Below the pieces are notes generated by a model that did no database searches, was not told the DNA's origin, and was given only the letters and a program-made list of their open reading frames with translations. A DNA stretch of 64,000 nucleotides. Source: Lachnospiraceae bacterium. GTDB lineage: Bacteria > Bacillota > Clostridia > Lachnospirales > Lachnospiraceae. Shown here piece after piece: positions 1 to 8,689 of the stretch. Each line of letters opens with the position of its first letter. Positions within the stretch are counted from its first letter, which is position 1. The position numbers were made by a program, and so were the translations under genes. Location of the stretch: assembly GCA_015057625.1 (NCBI GenBank), contig SVDZ01000006.1, forward strand, positions 62,001 through 126,000, given 5' to 3'.

Positions 1-464
1 TCTATAATGTCCATATTTCCACCTGACAACAATGTTGGAACATATTTCTCAAAACTTGGATCAAAAGGAATAACCTCTCCAAGTGAATTTGCCATGACCT
101 CCGGAAGTTCGTCATATTTTTCAAGTTCGCTGGATGAAGTATCGAAATCAAACACTACGTGACAACCATCTTCTTTAATCTGATACACATATAAATACTG
201 AATATAAGGAGTATTGTTTAAGATACTCTCAAGTACTATGGCCGTATCGCCATATTCTTCATCCGCTCCCTGCTCCAGCCATGAGTCTATCTTATCGCCG
301 TCCACCTGCTCTGCTGCCAGTTTAGATGCATTGACAATTATTCTCTCTCTATAAGATCGTGTCGTTTTGTTAAAAATGGACACACCCGTATAAACTACTG
401 CGCCTACAGTAAATAATACCAACACTCCCAAAAAAAGCATCAATCTGTCATGTCGTCTTTTCAA
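1..464 (-). CDS. Membrane-anchored sensor-type protein, N-terminal part (cut by window edge)
   Basis: Only the first ~154 codons are in the window; the gene runs off the left edge. The TTG start at 464 is chosen because a GGGGGAG ribosome binding site lies 6 nt before it; the next in-frame ATG (440) has no such site. A short basic N-terminus (residues 2-7) is followed by one hydrophobic segment (about 8-28). After this comes a soluble region rich in acidic residues, probably outside the membrane, with a stretch near VDGDKIDSWLEQG. The layout (short cytoplasmic tail, membrane helix, external domain) is typical of sensor kinases, diguanylate cyclases or similar signalling proteins, but the output domain is not visible, so the class is unknown. 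It is transcribed away from the upstream ABC exporter. Confidence 0.6.
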   Translation of the reverse strand, partial: MKRRHDRLMLFLGVLVLFTVGAVVYTGVSIFNKTTRSYRERIIVNASKLAAEQVDGDKIDSWLEQGADEEYGDTAIVLESILNNTPYIQYLYVYQIKEDGCHVVFDFDTSSSELEKYDELPEVMANSLGEVIPFDPSFEKYVPTLLSGGNMDII

Positions 465-547
465 TAAGGGCTCCCCCTTTCACAAACGAATATATCTAGA
501 AAAGTATATATTCATAGCCGTTCCCGTTCTTCATGTTCTTATCGTAA

Positions 548-553
548 ATTATA
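548..553 (-). promoter_or_regulatory. Extended -10 element upstream of the sensor gene
   Basis: Minus-strand TATAAT preceded by TGT (extended -10), about 84 nt before the TTG start at 464. No convincing -35 at the usual spacing. It lies just beyond the stop of the ABC exporter gene, where no terminator hairpin is evident. Confidence 0.4.
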
Positions 554-580
554 ACATAATCAGATATTATTTACTACAAT

Positions 581-2377
581 TTAGTTGTATTGTTTTGCCT
601 GTGTATTGTACATAAGCGCATAAAAACCATCTTTTATTGACATAAGAGAATCATGAGTTCCCTCCTCGATAATCCGGCCGTCATCAAATACGATTATTCT
701 GTCACAAAATCTGCAGGATGACAATCTATGTGAAATGTAAACTGCTGTTTTGTTATTAACCAGTTTATCAAAGTTATTGTACACCTCGTACTCTGACAAT
801 GGGTCTAATGCAGCTGTCGGCTCATCTAGAACAACAATAGGTGAATTTCTGTAAATCGCTCTGGCAATGGCCATCTTCTGACCCTGACCTCCTGAAGGCT
901 CAACACCTGACTCCACAAAGAATTTGTAAATATAGGTGTCATCCTTATCCGGCAGACTGTTCACCCAGTCTGCAATTCCTGAAATATCATATATTTCATT
1001 CATGTCTTTTTCATTTTCGTCAAATATTGTTATATTTTCCTTTAATGTAAATGCAAATAATCTAAAGTCCTGGAACACAACAGATAACAGTTTCATATAT
1101 TCTTTAAAGGAATACTCTCTGATATCCTTTCCTCCGACTAAAATCTCACCCTCAAAGTCCTCATACATCTTGCAGAGAAGTTTGATAAATGTAGTCTTTC
1201 CGGCACCGTTTTGTCCCACTATGGAAAGATGCTCTCCCGCCTTAATCTTTGTGCTGACATTCTTAAGAATGTACTTTTCTGTTCGAGGATATTTGAAACT
1301 TACATTTCTAAACTCAATCTCAACTTCTTTAGGCATTTCAAATTCTTTACCGTCAGTACTCTCAACAAACATGTCCTCTTTGTCAAATGTGTTCTCAACA
1401 AATTCAACATAATAAATCAAAACTGATGCAGTATAAGACAGCTGTGAAAAGGCATTTATTATTCCAAACAGTGAATTATTAAATTTTCCGGTTGCATTGA
1501 AGAGACTGGAAAAATCACCAATGGTAATAGCTTTCTTTATTACGTTAACACCTAAAAGAATATACACAACAATGTTTGATACATTCTGCAATCCTGAAAA
1601 GCCTGAAAACAACGCATTAACTTTCAGGTCTATTTTTCTGAGCATTGAGTAATAACCTTTTGTATTATCAACCAATTTATCCAGGAAAATATCCCCTGCA
1701 TTATACAATCTGATGTCTTTTGCGTATCTTTGATCTTGAAGTTCAGTATTATAATAATCTGTCACTCTTTCAACTTTTGAAATATTCTTAAAAAAGTTAC
1801 CTCTCAATTCATTTACCTTTTTGTTGACAAACATATTAACAACAAAACAAATAGTAACCGGAATCAAAAGAAATGGAACCTTGGTGCATACAATAGTAAC
1901 CACTCCAAGTGCAATACAGGTATTTGAAATAATATTTACTATGGGATTTATCAATCCGTTAATGCTGTCTGTCTCATTTAAAGCCTTCTGTGCATTTTTA
2001 ATGTAATCAAGCATCTTAGGACTTTCAGTATGTTCAAATTTCATATCGAGACAACACATACTAAGTTTAGTGTGCAGCTGCCTTGTGAGATTTTCGTTAA
2101 TTCTTCCCTGATTTTCAGTTGAAACTTTTATAAGATTGTCATACAGGAAATTTCCTATACAAATAAATGCAATCCAGAATACCACATGAGACAAATCTCT
2201 TCTTCCTTCTATACTAACTTCATCCACAAGATATTTCATTCCTATGATATCAATAAAGGCACCGAAGGTTCTTGCAACAAAGTATATTAACTGCCATAAA
2301 TAATATGACTTGTTGTTCTCCCAAACAAATTTAGAAAAAAACTTAAAGCATATCTTTTGTTTTTGAAAATTAGTCAT
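581..2377 (-). CDS. ABC exporter half-transporter, second subunit of a heterodimer
   Basis: 598-residue fused membrane/ATPase protein of the type-IV ABC exporter class. The N-terminal ~330 residues carry the transmembrane helices. The ATPase follows, with Walker A GQNGAGKT, Q-loop VVFQDF, signature PSGGQGQ, Walker B IVVLDEP with the catalytic Glu, and H-loop YISHRLS. The signature has Pro in place of the usual Leu. The frame is open further upstream, but the ATG at 2377 is chosen because GGAGGGGG stands 6 nt before it; the upstream extension would lie inside the preceding gene. It overlaps that gene's end by 8 bp, indicating translational coupling, so the two subunits probably form a heterodimer. 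Substrate is unknown: peptides, lipids and drugs are all possible for this family, and no precursor peptide gene is seen nearby. Confidence 0.9.
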   Translation of the reverse strand: MTNFQKQKICFKFFSKFVWENNKSYYLWQLIYFVARTFGAFIDIIGMKYLVDEVSIEGRRDLSHVVFWIAFICIGNFLYDNLIKVSTENQGRINENLTRQLHTKLSMCCLDMKFEHTESPKMLDYIKNAQKALNETDSINGLINPIVNIISNTCIALGVVTIVCTKVPFLLIPVTICFVVNMFVNKKVNELRGNFFKNISKVERVTDYYNTELQDQRYAKDIRLYNAGDIFLDKLVDNTKGYYSMLRKIDLKVNALFSGFSGLQNVSNIVVYILLGVNVIKKAITIGDFSSLFNATGKFNNSLFGIINAFSQLSYTASVLIYYVEFVENTFDKEDMFVESTDGKEFEMPKEVEIEFRNVSFKYPRTEKYILKNVSTKIKAGEHLSIVGQNGAGKTTFIKLLCKMYEDFEGEILVGGKDIREYSFKEYMKLLSVVFQDFRLFAFTLKENITIFDENEKDMNEIYDISGIADWVNSLPDKDDTYIYKFFVESGVEPSGGQGQKMAIARAIYRNSPIVVLDEPTAALDPLSEYEVYNNFDKLVNNKTAVYISHRLSSCRFCDRIIVFDDGRIIEEGTHDSLMSIKDGFYALMYNTQAKQYN

Positions 2378-4214
2378 TGTCTTCCCCCTCCTCATAATAT
2401 TGTGCCTGAATGCCAAACATATAGGCGTACTTTCCATTAAGTTCCATCAGCGAATCGTGAGTTCCCTCCTCAACAATTCTCCCATCCTCAAACATAGCAA
2501 TCTTATCGCAAAAACGGGTGCTTCCAAGTCTGTGAGAAATGAAAATAGAAGTTTTATTTCCAACCATGCTATCAAACTCACGGTACATATTATCCTCTGC
2601 CAACGCATCAAGGGCAGCAGTAGGCTCATCAAGAATTATGACATCACCTTCTTTGTAAAGGGCTCTTGCCATAGCTAGTCTCTGTCTCTCTCCTCCGGAA
2701 AGATCAATACCGCTCTCGTCGAATATTTTAAGCATATTGGTTTTTACACCGCTGCTGTAGGAAGAAACTTTCTTCCACAAACCACTCTTTTCAAGAGCAA
2801 CCTTAACCTTTTCCATATCAGTCTCACTCTCCTCCTTGAAGGAAATGTTCTGATATATAGGCAGTGCAAAGCACTCAATATTTTGGAATACAGGAGAGAA
2901 TATTTTAAAATATTCCTCTCTGTCATATTCTTTAATGTCAACTCCGTTCAAAAGAATCCTTCCCTCTGTCGGCTCGTAGAGTTTCATTATAAGTTTAACA
3001 AAGGTGGTCTTTCCGGCGCCGTTAACACCTACAATTGCAAGTCTCATTCCGGCATCAATTGTAATATTTACATCCTTTAATACATAATTTTCACAGCCCG
3101 GATATTTAAAACTAACATGTTCAAATTTAAATTTGTAACCCCTGTTCTTAACATCTGTTCTCTTTCCTTCGGATTCTAAATACTGGTCTTTATCCTCCGG
3201 CCATTCAACAAAATTTCTAAAGTCATTGACCATAAGAGTGTTACCTTTGACATTGGAATAAATCCACAAAAGATTTCCAATAGCATCGGTATATCTTTTA
3301 GAAAGGGCCAGATAAAGGATGAAATCCGAAACCAGCATTTCTTTGAATAACACCATATAAATAAGCCATCCATACATTACCAACACTTCGGCAAGCACCA
3401 ATAACTGCATTGAAAGATTTCCAAGAATCCATCTGTTGTGATGCTCTTTGTTCTTTTTAACAAACAGTTCATTTAATTCCTTATACTTGCTTCCAAAAAT
3501 ACCTGCCAAATTGTAAAGCCTTATATCTTTTGCAAAATCAAAGTTTCTTGCTGTATTATCCAAATATCCCATTTTTCTGTATGTTGGAGCCATAAAATCA
3601 CTGAACTTAACTTTATCTTTTTCAGTGACATAGGATAAAATTTTTGACATTGCCACTGACATTACAGTAATGGCTATTACAACAATAATATTTTTGCTGC
3701 CAATCATAACAGCTGCAATTATGGTCAATGCTCCCTGACATAAAATATTTTTAATCTGTCTTGTAACGCCCTGAAATCCCATTCCATTGTATAATGCTGC
3801 CTTTGCTCTCTGAAGAAAATCTAAAAATTTCGGAGATTCCATATTTTTAAAATCAGTGTCATATACTTTTTTCATTCTCATTTTTTCAAGATATGTATCT
3901 GTCTTTATATAAGAATATTCTAGAAAGTTATAATAGAAATTACATATTACTGTAAGAACAAACATAATAACACTAATACTGACAACAGTCGCAATAAGTG
4001 TATCTGTCCCTTCCCCTTTTTCAAAAATAGCTATGATTATTTTCAGAAAGTACATTCCAATAAAAGTATTTGCACATTCTGCCACCGGCTCAATTAATGA
4101 AAATGCAAACAATCTTTTGTTACTTTTAAACAACATTTTAAGAACATACAAAAAGTTATTAAAAAATCCGTATTTTCTTTCTTCCATATTTCCCCTCTCT
4201 TCCTTTAAATCCAA
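2370..4214 (-). CDS. ABC exporter half-transporter, first subunit of a heterodimer
   Basis: 614 residues, with an N-terminal transmembrane domain (about 20-330) and a C-terminal ATPase. Motifs are Walker A GVNGAGKT, Q-loop PVFQN, signature LSGGERQ, Walker B VIILDEP and H-loop FISHRLG, all canonical. It resembles its downstream partner throughout (both have a KDIRLYN segment in the membrane domain and an H-loop followed by RFCD), so the pair probably arose by duplication. The ATG at 4214 has GAGGGG 4 nt upstream, and a sigma-A-like promoter lies 23 nt further up. First gene of a two-gene operon. Substrate not predictable from the sequence. Confidence 0.9.
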   Translation of the reverse strand: MDLKEERGNMEERKYGFFNNFLYVLKMLFKSNKRLFAFSLIEPVAECANTFIGMYFLKIIIAIFEKGEGTDTLIATVVSISVIMFVLTVICNFYYNFLEYSYIKTDTYLEKMRMKKVYDTDFKNMESPKFLDFLQRAKAALYNGMGFQGVTRQIKNILCQGALTIIAAVMIGSKNIIVVIAITVMSVAMSKILSYVTEKDKVKFSDFMAPTYRKMGYLDNTARNFDFAKDIRLYNLAGIFGSKYKELNELFVKKNKEHHNRWILGNLSMQLLVLAEVLVMYGWLIYMVLFKEMLVSDFILYLALSKRYTDAIGNLLWIYSNVKGNTLMVNDFRNFVEWPEDKDQYLESEGKRTDVKNRGYKFKFEHVSFKYPGCENYVLKDVNITIDAGMRLAIVGVNGAGKTTFVKLIMKLYEPTEGRILLNGVDIKEYDREEYFKIFSPVFQNIECFALPIYQNISFKEESETDMEKVKVALEKSGLWKKVSSYSSGVKTNMLKIFDESGIDLSGGERQRLAMARALYKEGDVIILDEPTAALDALAEDNMYREFDSMVGNKTSIFISHRLGSTRFCDKIAMFEDGRIVEEGTHDSLMELNGKYAYMFGIQAQYYEEGEDND

Positions 4215-4236
4215 TTATTTCTGAGCTAATTTTAGT

Positions 4237-4265
4237 ATGATAGCACAGTTAAAAAAATTTGTAAA
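4237..4265 (-). promoter_or_regulatory. Sigma-A-type promoter of the ABC exporter operon
   Basis: On the minus strand TTTACA (4265-4260) is followed after exactly 17 bp by TATCAT (4242-4237). Transcription should start near 4230, giving a leader of about 15 nt before the ATG at 4214. Confidence 0.6.
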
Positions 4266-4297
4266 TAATACACGTAGTATAAAGAAGGAAATAAATA

Positions 4298-4380
4298 AAG
4301 TGTCGCTTGCGACACTTCGCGCGCGAGCGGATGCGTCAGCATAAATACATCTCCGCGAGCTGTGCATCCTTGCGGAGCAT
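4298..4380. repeat. GC-rich palindromic intergenic element
   Basis: This segment is strikingly GC-rich for its surroundings and is built from nested inverted repeats. AAGTGTCG/CGACACTT forms a perfect 8-bp stem with a 4-nt loop (4298-4317). It is followed by GGATGC...GCATCC and CTCCGC...GCGGAG arms (about 4328-4378) that could form alternative stems. No reading frame crosses it. It resembles the dispersed REP/MITE-like elements of Lachnospiraceae intergenic regions, but only one copy was noticed in this window, so repeat status is inferred. Together with the next two hairpins it fills the 313-bp gap between the exporter and the heat-shock gene. Confidence 0.45.
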
Positions 4381-4425
4381 TTTTATTTCATAGGGAAGTT
4401 CAAAGAACTTTCCTATGAAATAAAA
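4381..4425. repeat. Long perfect hairpin (21-bp inverted repeat)
   Basis: TTTTATTTCATAGGGAAGTTC (4381-4401, 21 bp) is mirrored at 4405-4425 with one G:U-compatible difference and a 3-nt loop. The outer A/T tracts make it a possible bidirectional terminator. It lies immediately beyond the terminator of the heat-shock gene, so it may be a back-up terminator or the end of the palindromic element at 4298. Confidence 0.6.
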
Positions 4426-4459
4426 AGACTGATGAGTCAGATTAAATCCAACTCATCAG
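4421..4459 (-). terminator. Intrinsic terminator of the Hsp20 gene
   Basis: Read on the minus strand, CTGATGAGT (4459-4451) pairs with ACTCATCAG (4437-4429) across a 13-nt loop and is followed directly by TCTTTTTA. The 9-bp stem plus U-tract lies about 70 nt after the Hsp20 stop codon. Confidence 0.8.
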
Positions 4460-4527
4460 CCTTTAAGGAACTAAACGATTTACAATTTCATTCAGTAACA
4501 GCTTGCGCTGTTATTGCTGTATGCGCA

Positions 4528-4965
4528 TTAGCTGATAGTAATATATTTTGTCTCTTCTTTTGGTTTTGCTTCTTTCTTTGGAACGAACATTGTGAGTACG
4601 CCGTTTTCAAATTTGCCTGTTACATCTTCCTCTGTGATATTATCTCCAACATAAAAGCTTCTCTGGCACTTGCCATAATATCTCTCACGTCTAATGTACT
4701 TCTCTTGCTTTTTATCTTTCTCGTCATTGTTTTCTGAATGCTCAGCTGAGATTGTAAGATATCCGTCTTTAATCTGAGCCTTAACATCCTCTTTAGAAAA
4801 TCCCGGAAGCTCCATATCAATCTCATAGCCTCCCTCTGTTTCCTTTACATCGGAGCTAATGTTCTTGAAAACTGCAGCCTGTTTTTTAAATACCGGTTCC
4901 AATCCGAAGAACTCATCAAAATCATCAAAATATCCGTTTGTTCTAAAAATACTAGGTGTTAACAT
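4528..4965 (-). CDS. hsp20: Small heat-shock protein, Hsp20/alpha-crystallin family
   Basis: ATP-independent holdase chaperone in the cytoplasm that binds unfolding proteins. The alpha-crystallin domain covers about residues 40-140: its first strand region contains GYEIDMELPGFSKEDV and its end NGVLTMFVPK, and an I-x-I-type motif (ITI) sits at the C-terminus, as usual for oligomer contacts. At 145 residues it is normal length for the family. An ATG two codons upstream (4971) is only 2 nt from AGGAGG, whereas the ATG at 4965 has the ideal 8-nt spacing, so the latter is chosen. It is monocistronic: its own promoter overlaps a CIRCE operator (5070-5096) and a terminator follows. It sits directly downstream of the end of the cobalamin operon without functional relation. 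Confidence 0.92.
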   Translation of the reverse strand: MLTPSIFRTNGYFDDFDEFFGLEPVFKKQAAVFKNISSDVKETEGGYEIDMELPGFSKEDVKAQIKDGYLTISAEHSENNDEKDKKQEKYIRRERYYGKCQRSFYVGDNITEEDVTGKFENGVLTMFVPKKEAKPKEETKYITIS

Positions 4966-5054
4966 AATCATTACCTCCTCTACCTAATAAATTGACTGAC
5001 ATACAGTCTATTATATTTTGTACGGGAACTCTATTTATTATTCCCTCTGACTAT

Positions 5055-5083
5055 GTTATAACACCATTGTTAGCACTCGTCAA
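5055..5083 (-). promoter_or_regulatory. Promoter of the Hsp20 gene
   Basis: Minus-strand TTGACG (5083-5078) and TATAAC (5060-5055) with a 17-bp spacer: a near-consensus vegetative promoter. Its -35 lies inside the CIRCE inverted repeat, so repressor binding would block RNA polymerase. Confidence 0.8.
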
Positions 5084-5096
5084 GAGCGAGTGCTAA
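5070..5096. promoter_or_regulatory. CIRCE operator (HrcA binding site)
   Basis: TTAGCACTC, a 9-bp spacer, then GAGTGCTAA: a perfect match to the CIRCE inverted repeat bound by the heat-shock repressor HrcA. It overlaps the -35 of the Hsp20 promoter. The HrcA gene itself is not in the window. Confidence 0.95.
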
Positions 5097-5146
5097 CAAT
5101 TTTATATTTATTTAATTGTTCACTTCAATTTCCAATAAATGTTGTA

Positions 5147-6571
5147 CTATTTTTCTTTGTATTCTCTCATCTTGTCTATATAATGCTCTACAAATTCCGG
5201 TGCTGAAGGATAATATAAATGTGGAAACCCCCAGAAATAATTATCCCCTTCCTGTATGCAATCCCACTTTTTTTCAGTCACAGGCTTTTCTACTATGCAG
5301 GACTCTCCATTCTTATTGCTGTCAAAATAATGAAATTCATGAGCTTTTATCTTAGTATTTTCCCCTAAGAAGTTTGGAGTTTTTTCTTCCAGTTCTATGT
5401 ACCCAAACCTTACCAGTTTTCCCTTGAAAGATACCTTACCGTCAATTACTCCTGCCATTTTATATTCCTGTCCATCCTCACAAATTATAGAGTTATGAAG
5501 ATACATAAAGCCACCACATTCTGCAAGGGATGGCATTCCTTTTTCAATGCATAATTTTATTGATTGTATCATGGTGGAATTTTTGCTGAGTTCTTTTGCG
5601 TAAAGTTCCGGATATCCTCCACCAAGCAACATTCCATCCGCGTCCTTAGGAATTTCCTTATCCTTTAACGGGGAGAAATATTTTATTCTGATTCCTCTCT
5701 TCTTAAACTCTCTGATATTTGCCTCGTAATAAAAACAGAATGCTTCATCTCTTGCCACTGCAAGGGTTAATACTTCATTATTCTCTTCATTGCTGATTTT
5801 GTTTGCCTGTGAATTTATTCCCGCTATAGTTTCTGACTGCGATTCTATTTTCGTTCTATCTTCTGCCTGCGAAGCTATTTCCAACAATTTGTCTATATCT
5901 ACAGTTTCCTCTAACTTCATTGCTGCTGCGTTTAATCTGTCATTTATATCCTTCACCTCTTCAGGCATTCTTAGCCCTAAATGTCTGCTTTCAAATGAAA
6001 GATTTTTGTCTGTAGGGAAATAACCTAAGAGGGGTACTTTTATCTCCTTGTCAATCTCTCCTCTGACAGTCTCATAATATTGGGATGATATTCTGTTGAG
6101 TATAATTCCACTGATAAGATTATCTTTGTCATAATCAATAAAACCTTTTATCAAAGGAATCATTGATCTACCCATACCATGGACATCCACCACAAGTATA
6201 ATAGGAGTACCTGTAACCTGGGCAAGATGGTAGGATGAACCTTCCTTTCTGACGCCTCCAAGTCCGTCAAAGAGTCCCATCACACCTTCCATAACTGCCA
6301 TTTTATGATCTGCCATACATCCCACAAACACATCCTTAATTCCCTTCTCCTCAAGAAAGAATGTATCAAGATTTTCTGACGGAATGCCCTGTATGCTTCT
6401 GTGAAACATGGGATCAATATAGTCCGGTCCGCATTTAAATGACATTACATCTATATTTCTTTTTTTGAGCGCAAGGAGCAGAGCGCAGGTAATAAGTGTC
6501 TTTCCACTGCCGCTTTTAGGTGCGCCAATCAATACTCTTGGGATTTTGTATGTACTTGAATTTTCACTCAT
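5147..6571 (-). CDS. cbiA: Cobyrinic acid a,c-diamide synthase (CbiA)
   Basis: ATP- and glutamine-dependent amidation of the a and c side chains of (cobalt-)cobyrinic acid, in the cytoplasm. The N-terminal ATP-binding domain opens with a P-loop-like IGAPKSGSGKT. The C-terminal class-I glutamine amidotransferase domain shows the nucleophile region ECGGFMYL and the catalytic His in AHEFHYF. At 474 residues it is slightly long: a low-complexity Ser/Asn/Glu-rich linker (about 230-260) separates the two domains. The ATG follows the preceding gene's TAG stop with no gap. Last gene of the cobalamin operon; no clear terminator follows before the CIRCE element 50 bp on. Confidence 0.95.
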   Translation of the reverse strand: MSENSSTYKIPRVLIGAPKSGSGKTLITCALLLALKKRNIDVMSFKCGPDYIDPMFHRSIQGIPSENLDTFFLEEKGIKDVFVGCMADHKMAVMEGVMGLFDGLGGVRKEGSSYHLAQVTGTPIILVVDVHGMGRSMIPLIKGFIDYDKDNLISGIILNRISSQYYETVRGEIDKEIKVPLLGYFPTDKNLSFESRHLGLRMPEEVKDINDRLNAAAMKLEETVDIDKLLEIASQAEDRTKIESQSETIAGINSQANKISNEENNEVLTLAVARDEAFCFYYEANIREFKKRGIRIKYFSPLKDKEIPKDADGMLLGGGYPELYAKELSKNSTMIQSIKLCIEKGMPSLAECGGFMYLHNSIICEDGQEYKMAGVIDGKVSFKGKLVRFGYIELEEKTPNFLGENTKIKAHEFHYFDSNKNGESCIVEKPVTEKKWDCIQEGDNYFWGFPHLYYPSAPEFVEHYIDKMREYKEK

Positions 6572-8689
6572 CTAATCTTCTTTCCTTCCCTTAAACGAAC
6601 AAATATACACCGGATTTTGTGCTCTCATCATGTGATAGTTTCCAAGTTTTTCAGTTTTTGTAATACTTACATTAACCACATCAAAATCGCTGACCGTAAA
6701 TTCATTCTCAAGCATCATCAGTTCCTTTAAAGTCTCAAGGCTTACCGCATTGGCAACAATCCTGATTTCCGGATTTTTAGCAATAAGGCTCTTAACAATA
6801 TCTGACATATTTCCACTGCTGCCGCCGATAAATGCATGGGACGGAATAGGCAAATCTTCCATTGCCTCCGGTGCCATCCCCTCTATCACCTCAATGTTAT
6901 CAAGTCCAAATTTGGATTTGTTCTTTTCTATCAGTTCAATGCCCTCACTTTTTTTCTCGATTGCAAATACTTTTATATCTTCTGAAAGTCTTGCAATCTC
7001 CACAGCTACAGAACCTGTTCCGCTGCCTATATCATAAACAACCGAATCTTTTAAGAGATTCATTTTTGAGATGCTTACTGTTCGCACTTCTTCCTTTGTC
7101 ATTGGAACTATTCCGCGAATAAATTCTTCATCTTTAATCCCTGTTGTAATTTTTATTATTTCATCTTCTCCCTGTGATAAAACAAAAATACTGTACAGAC
7201 CTTCCGACTTAAGTTTCATACACTCCTTTGGTGTGAGTCTCACAAGTTTTTGATTTTCACATGACATCTGATAACCTGCCACTATAGAAACCTCTGACAG
7301 ACCTTCTTCAACAAGGATTTTACCGATGCTATTCATATCTTTTACTCCGGACAACAGTGCAAAACATTTTTTGTTATTTTTCACCGCAGTCAAAAACATT
7401 TTCTTCCATTCATCCACATTGCCTGCCCCATGAAGGCTTATTATCTTTGCATCGTCCCAACTTATTCCGGTAAGCGCCGAAAGATTTGAAACAGAAGAAA
7501 TCCCAGGTATTATTTTTACCTCTGCGTTTATCTTTTTCTGTTCAACGAGATCGGTAATTATCTTATACAACTTTTTGCATCCGCTGTAAAAACCGGTATC
7601 CCCGGAAAACAGTATGGCCGCATCACCGCTATGTCTTTCAAGTACGGGAACAATATCCTCTGCGAGATAATAGGGATATTTTTCATTCTTAATATCAAGG
7701 CCGTCTAACAGACGCTTTGCGCCAAAAACAATATCAGCATTTTCGATTACTTTTAAAGCTTTTCCGGACATCTCCCCTCTTTGTCCCATACCGCATCCAA
7801 CTAAAGTAATAGTTCGCTTTTGTTTATTTATTTGTTCGCTCTTTATTTTATTTTTTAGTAGTTCTTTAACCTCAGCAAAAGATAATCCTTTTTTTCCCTC
7901 GCATCTTCCGATTACAAACACCTTTATCCCCGCAAGTTTTGCAGCGTCAAGCTTGTCCTCAAATCCTCCCGTACTTCCGCTTGCCTTTGTCACTAACACC
8001 TTTATGCCATACTGATTAATTAATGCGAGATTCATTTCCATGGAGAAAGGTCCCTGCATGGCTATTATCTGTTTGCCTTTAATATCTAAGTCTGTGCAAA
8101 TCTTTAAACTTTCTATACTTGGAATTACTCTGACTGTCAGACGGTCTTTCACAGATTTTGTAATGCAGTAATTACTAAGTTCTTTGCTTCCTGTTGTAAG
8201 CAGTATATTTCCCTCTGTGTTTTTGAGAGTTTTTTCACACTCTGCGTTATCCGGAAAATATCTTATTTCAAAATCGTTATATGACTCTGTATTATATGAA
8301 ACTTTACTATATAAATCCTTATTATTTAATTCTGTACTATCTGCTTCTTTACCTGTTTTGTTTTCAACATCATTACTCAAGCTATCTCTATCAAGCCTTA
8401 AATATTCAATATTCATTTTCTGTGTCACAGACTTCAGGTTTTTAGTCACCAGATCTGCGTAAGGGTGGGTGGCGTCCACAACAATATCCGTATGATTGGC
8501 CTTAAAAAAAGTTTCCATATCACTCTCATCCATACGGCCTGTGTGAATCTTTGAAAAAGTATTTTCCTCCAAGACCTGTTCGCCATACTTTGTTGCAACA
8601 CAGATAATGTGTTCCATCTTCTTTGAACTTAACCATTCAGACAGTTTTCTTCCTTCAGTTGTCCCCGCAAATAAAACTATATTACTCAT
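6572..8689 (-). CDS. cbiJET: Triple fusion: precorrin-6A reductase (CbiJ) + CbiE + CbiT methyltransferases
   Basis: One 705-residue polypeptide holding three consecutive corrin-ring activities. Residues ~1-280 match CbiJ/CobK (start IVLFAGTTEGRKLSEWL), the NADPH-dependent reductase of cobalt-precorrin-6A. Residues ~293-500 are a tetrapyrrole methylase of the CbiE class (VGCGMGQRGEMS; FSGDTGFYSG). Residues ~525-705 are CbiT (VPMTKEEVRTVSI; SAM loop YDIGSGTGSVAVE), the C15-methylase/C12-decarboxylase. CbiE-CbiT fusion (CobL-like) is common; adding CbiJ at the front is less usual. A low-complexity insert (about 105-145) interrupts the reductase domain. GGAG lies 4 nt before the ATG, and the start overlaps the end of cbiH by 8 bp. 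Confidence 0.93.
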   Translation of the reverse strand: MSNIVLFAGTTEGRKLSEWLSSKKMEHIICVATKYGEQVLEENTFSKIHTGRMDESDMETFFKANHTDIVVDATHPYADLVTKNLKSVTQKMNIEYLRLDRDSLSNDVENKTGKEADSTELNNKDLYSKVSYNTESYNDFEIRYFPDNAECEKTLKNTEGNILLTTGSKELSNYCITKSVKDRLTVRVIPSIESLKICTDLDIKGKQIIAMQGPFSMEMNLALINQYGIKVLVTKASGSTGGFEDKLDAAKLAGIKVFVIGRCEGKKGLSFAEVKELLKNKIKSEQINKQKRTITLVGCGMGQRGEMSGKALKVIENADIVFGAKRLLDGLDIKNEKYPYYLAEDIVPVLERHSGDAAILFSGDTGFYSGCKKLYKIITDLVEQKKINAEVKIIPGISSVSNLSALTGISWDDAKIISLHGAGNVDEWKKMFLTAVKNNKKCFALLSGVKDMNSIGKILVEEGLSEVSIVAGYQMSCENQKLVRLTPKECMKLKSEGLYSIFVLSQGEDEIIKITTGIKDEEFIRGIVPMTKEEVRTVSISKMNLLKDSVVYDIGSGTGSVAVEIARLSEDIKVFAIEKKSEGIELIEKNKSKFGLDNIEVIEGMAPEAMEDLPIPSHAFIGGSSGNMSDIVKSLIAKNPEIRIVANAVSLETLKELMMLENEFTVSDFDVVNVSITKTEKLGNYHMMRAQNPVYICSFKGRKED

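Noticed and set aside
581..4214. Bacteriocin or lantibiotic export system
   Set aside because: No precursor peptide gene, no peptidase domain on either ABC protein and no modification enzyme nearby; substrate left open.
5070..5096. CIRCE palindrome as the terminator of the cobalamin operon
   Set aside because: It could form a hairpin in the transcript, but no U-tract follows on the minus strand; the operator function is far better supported.
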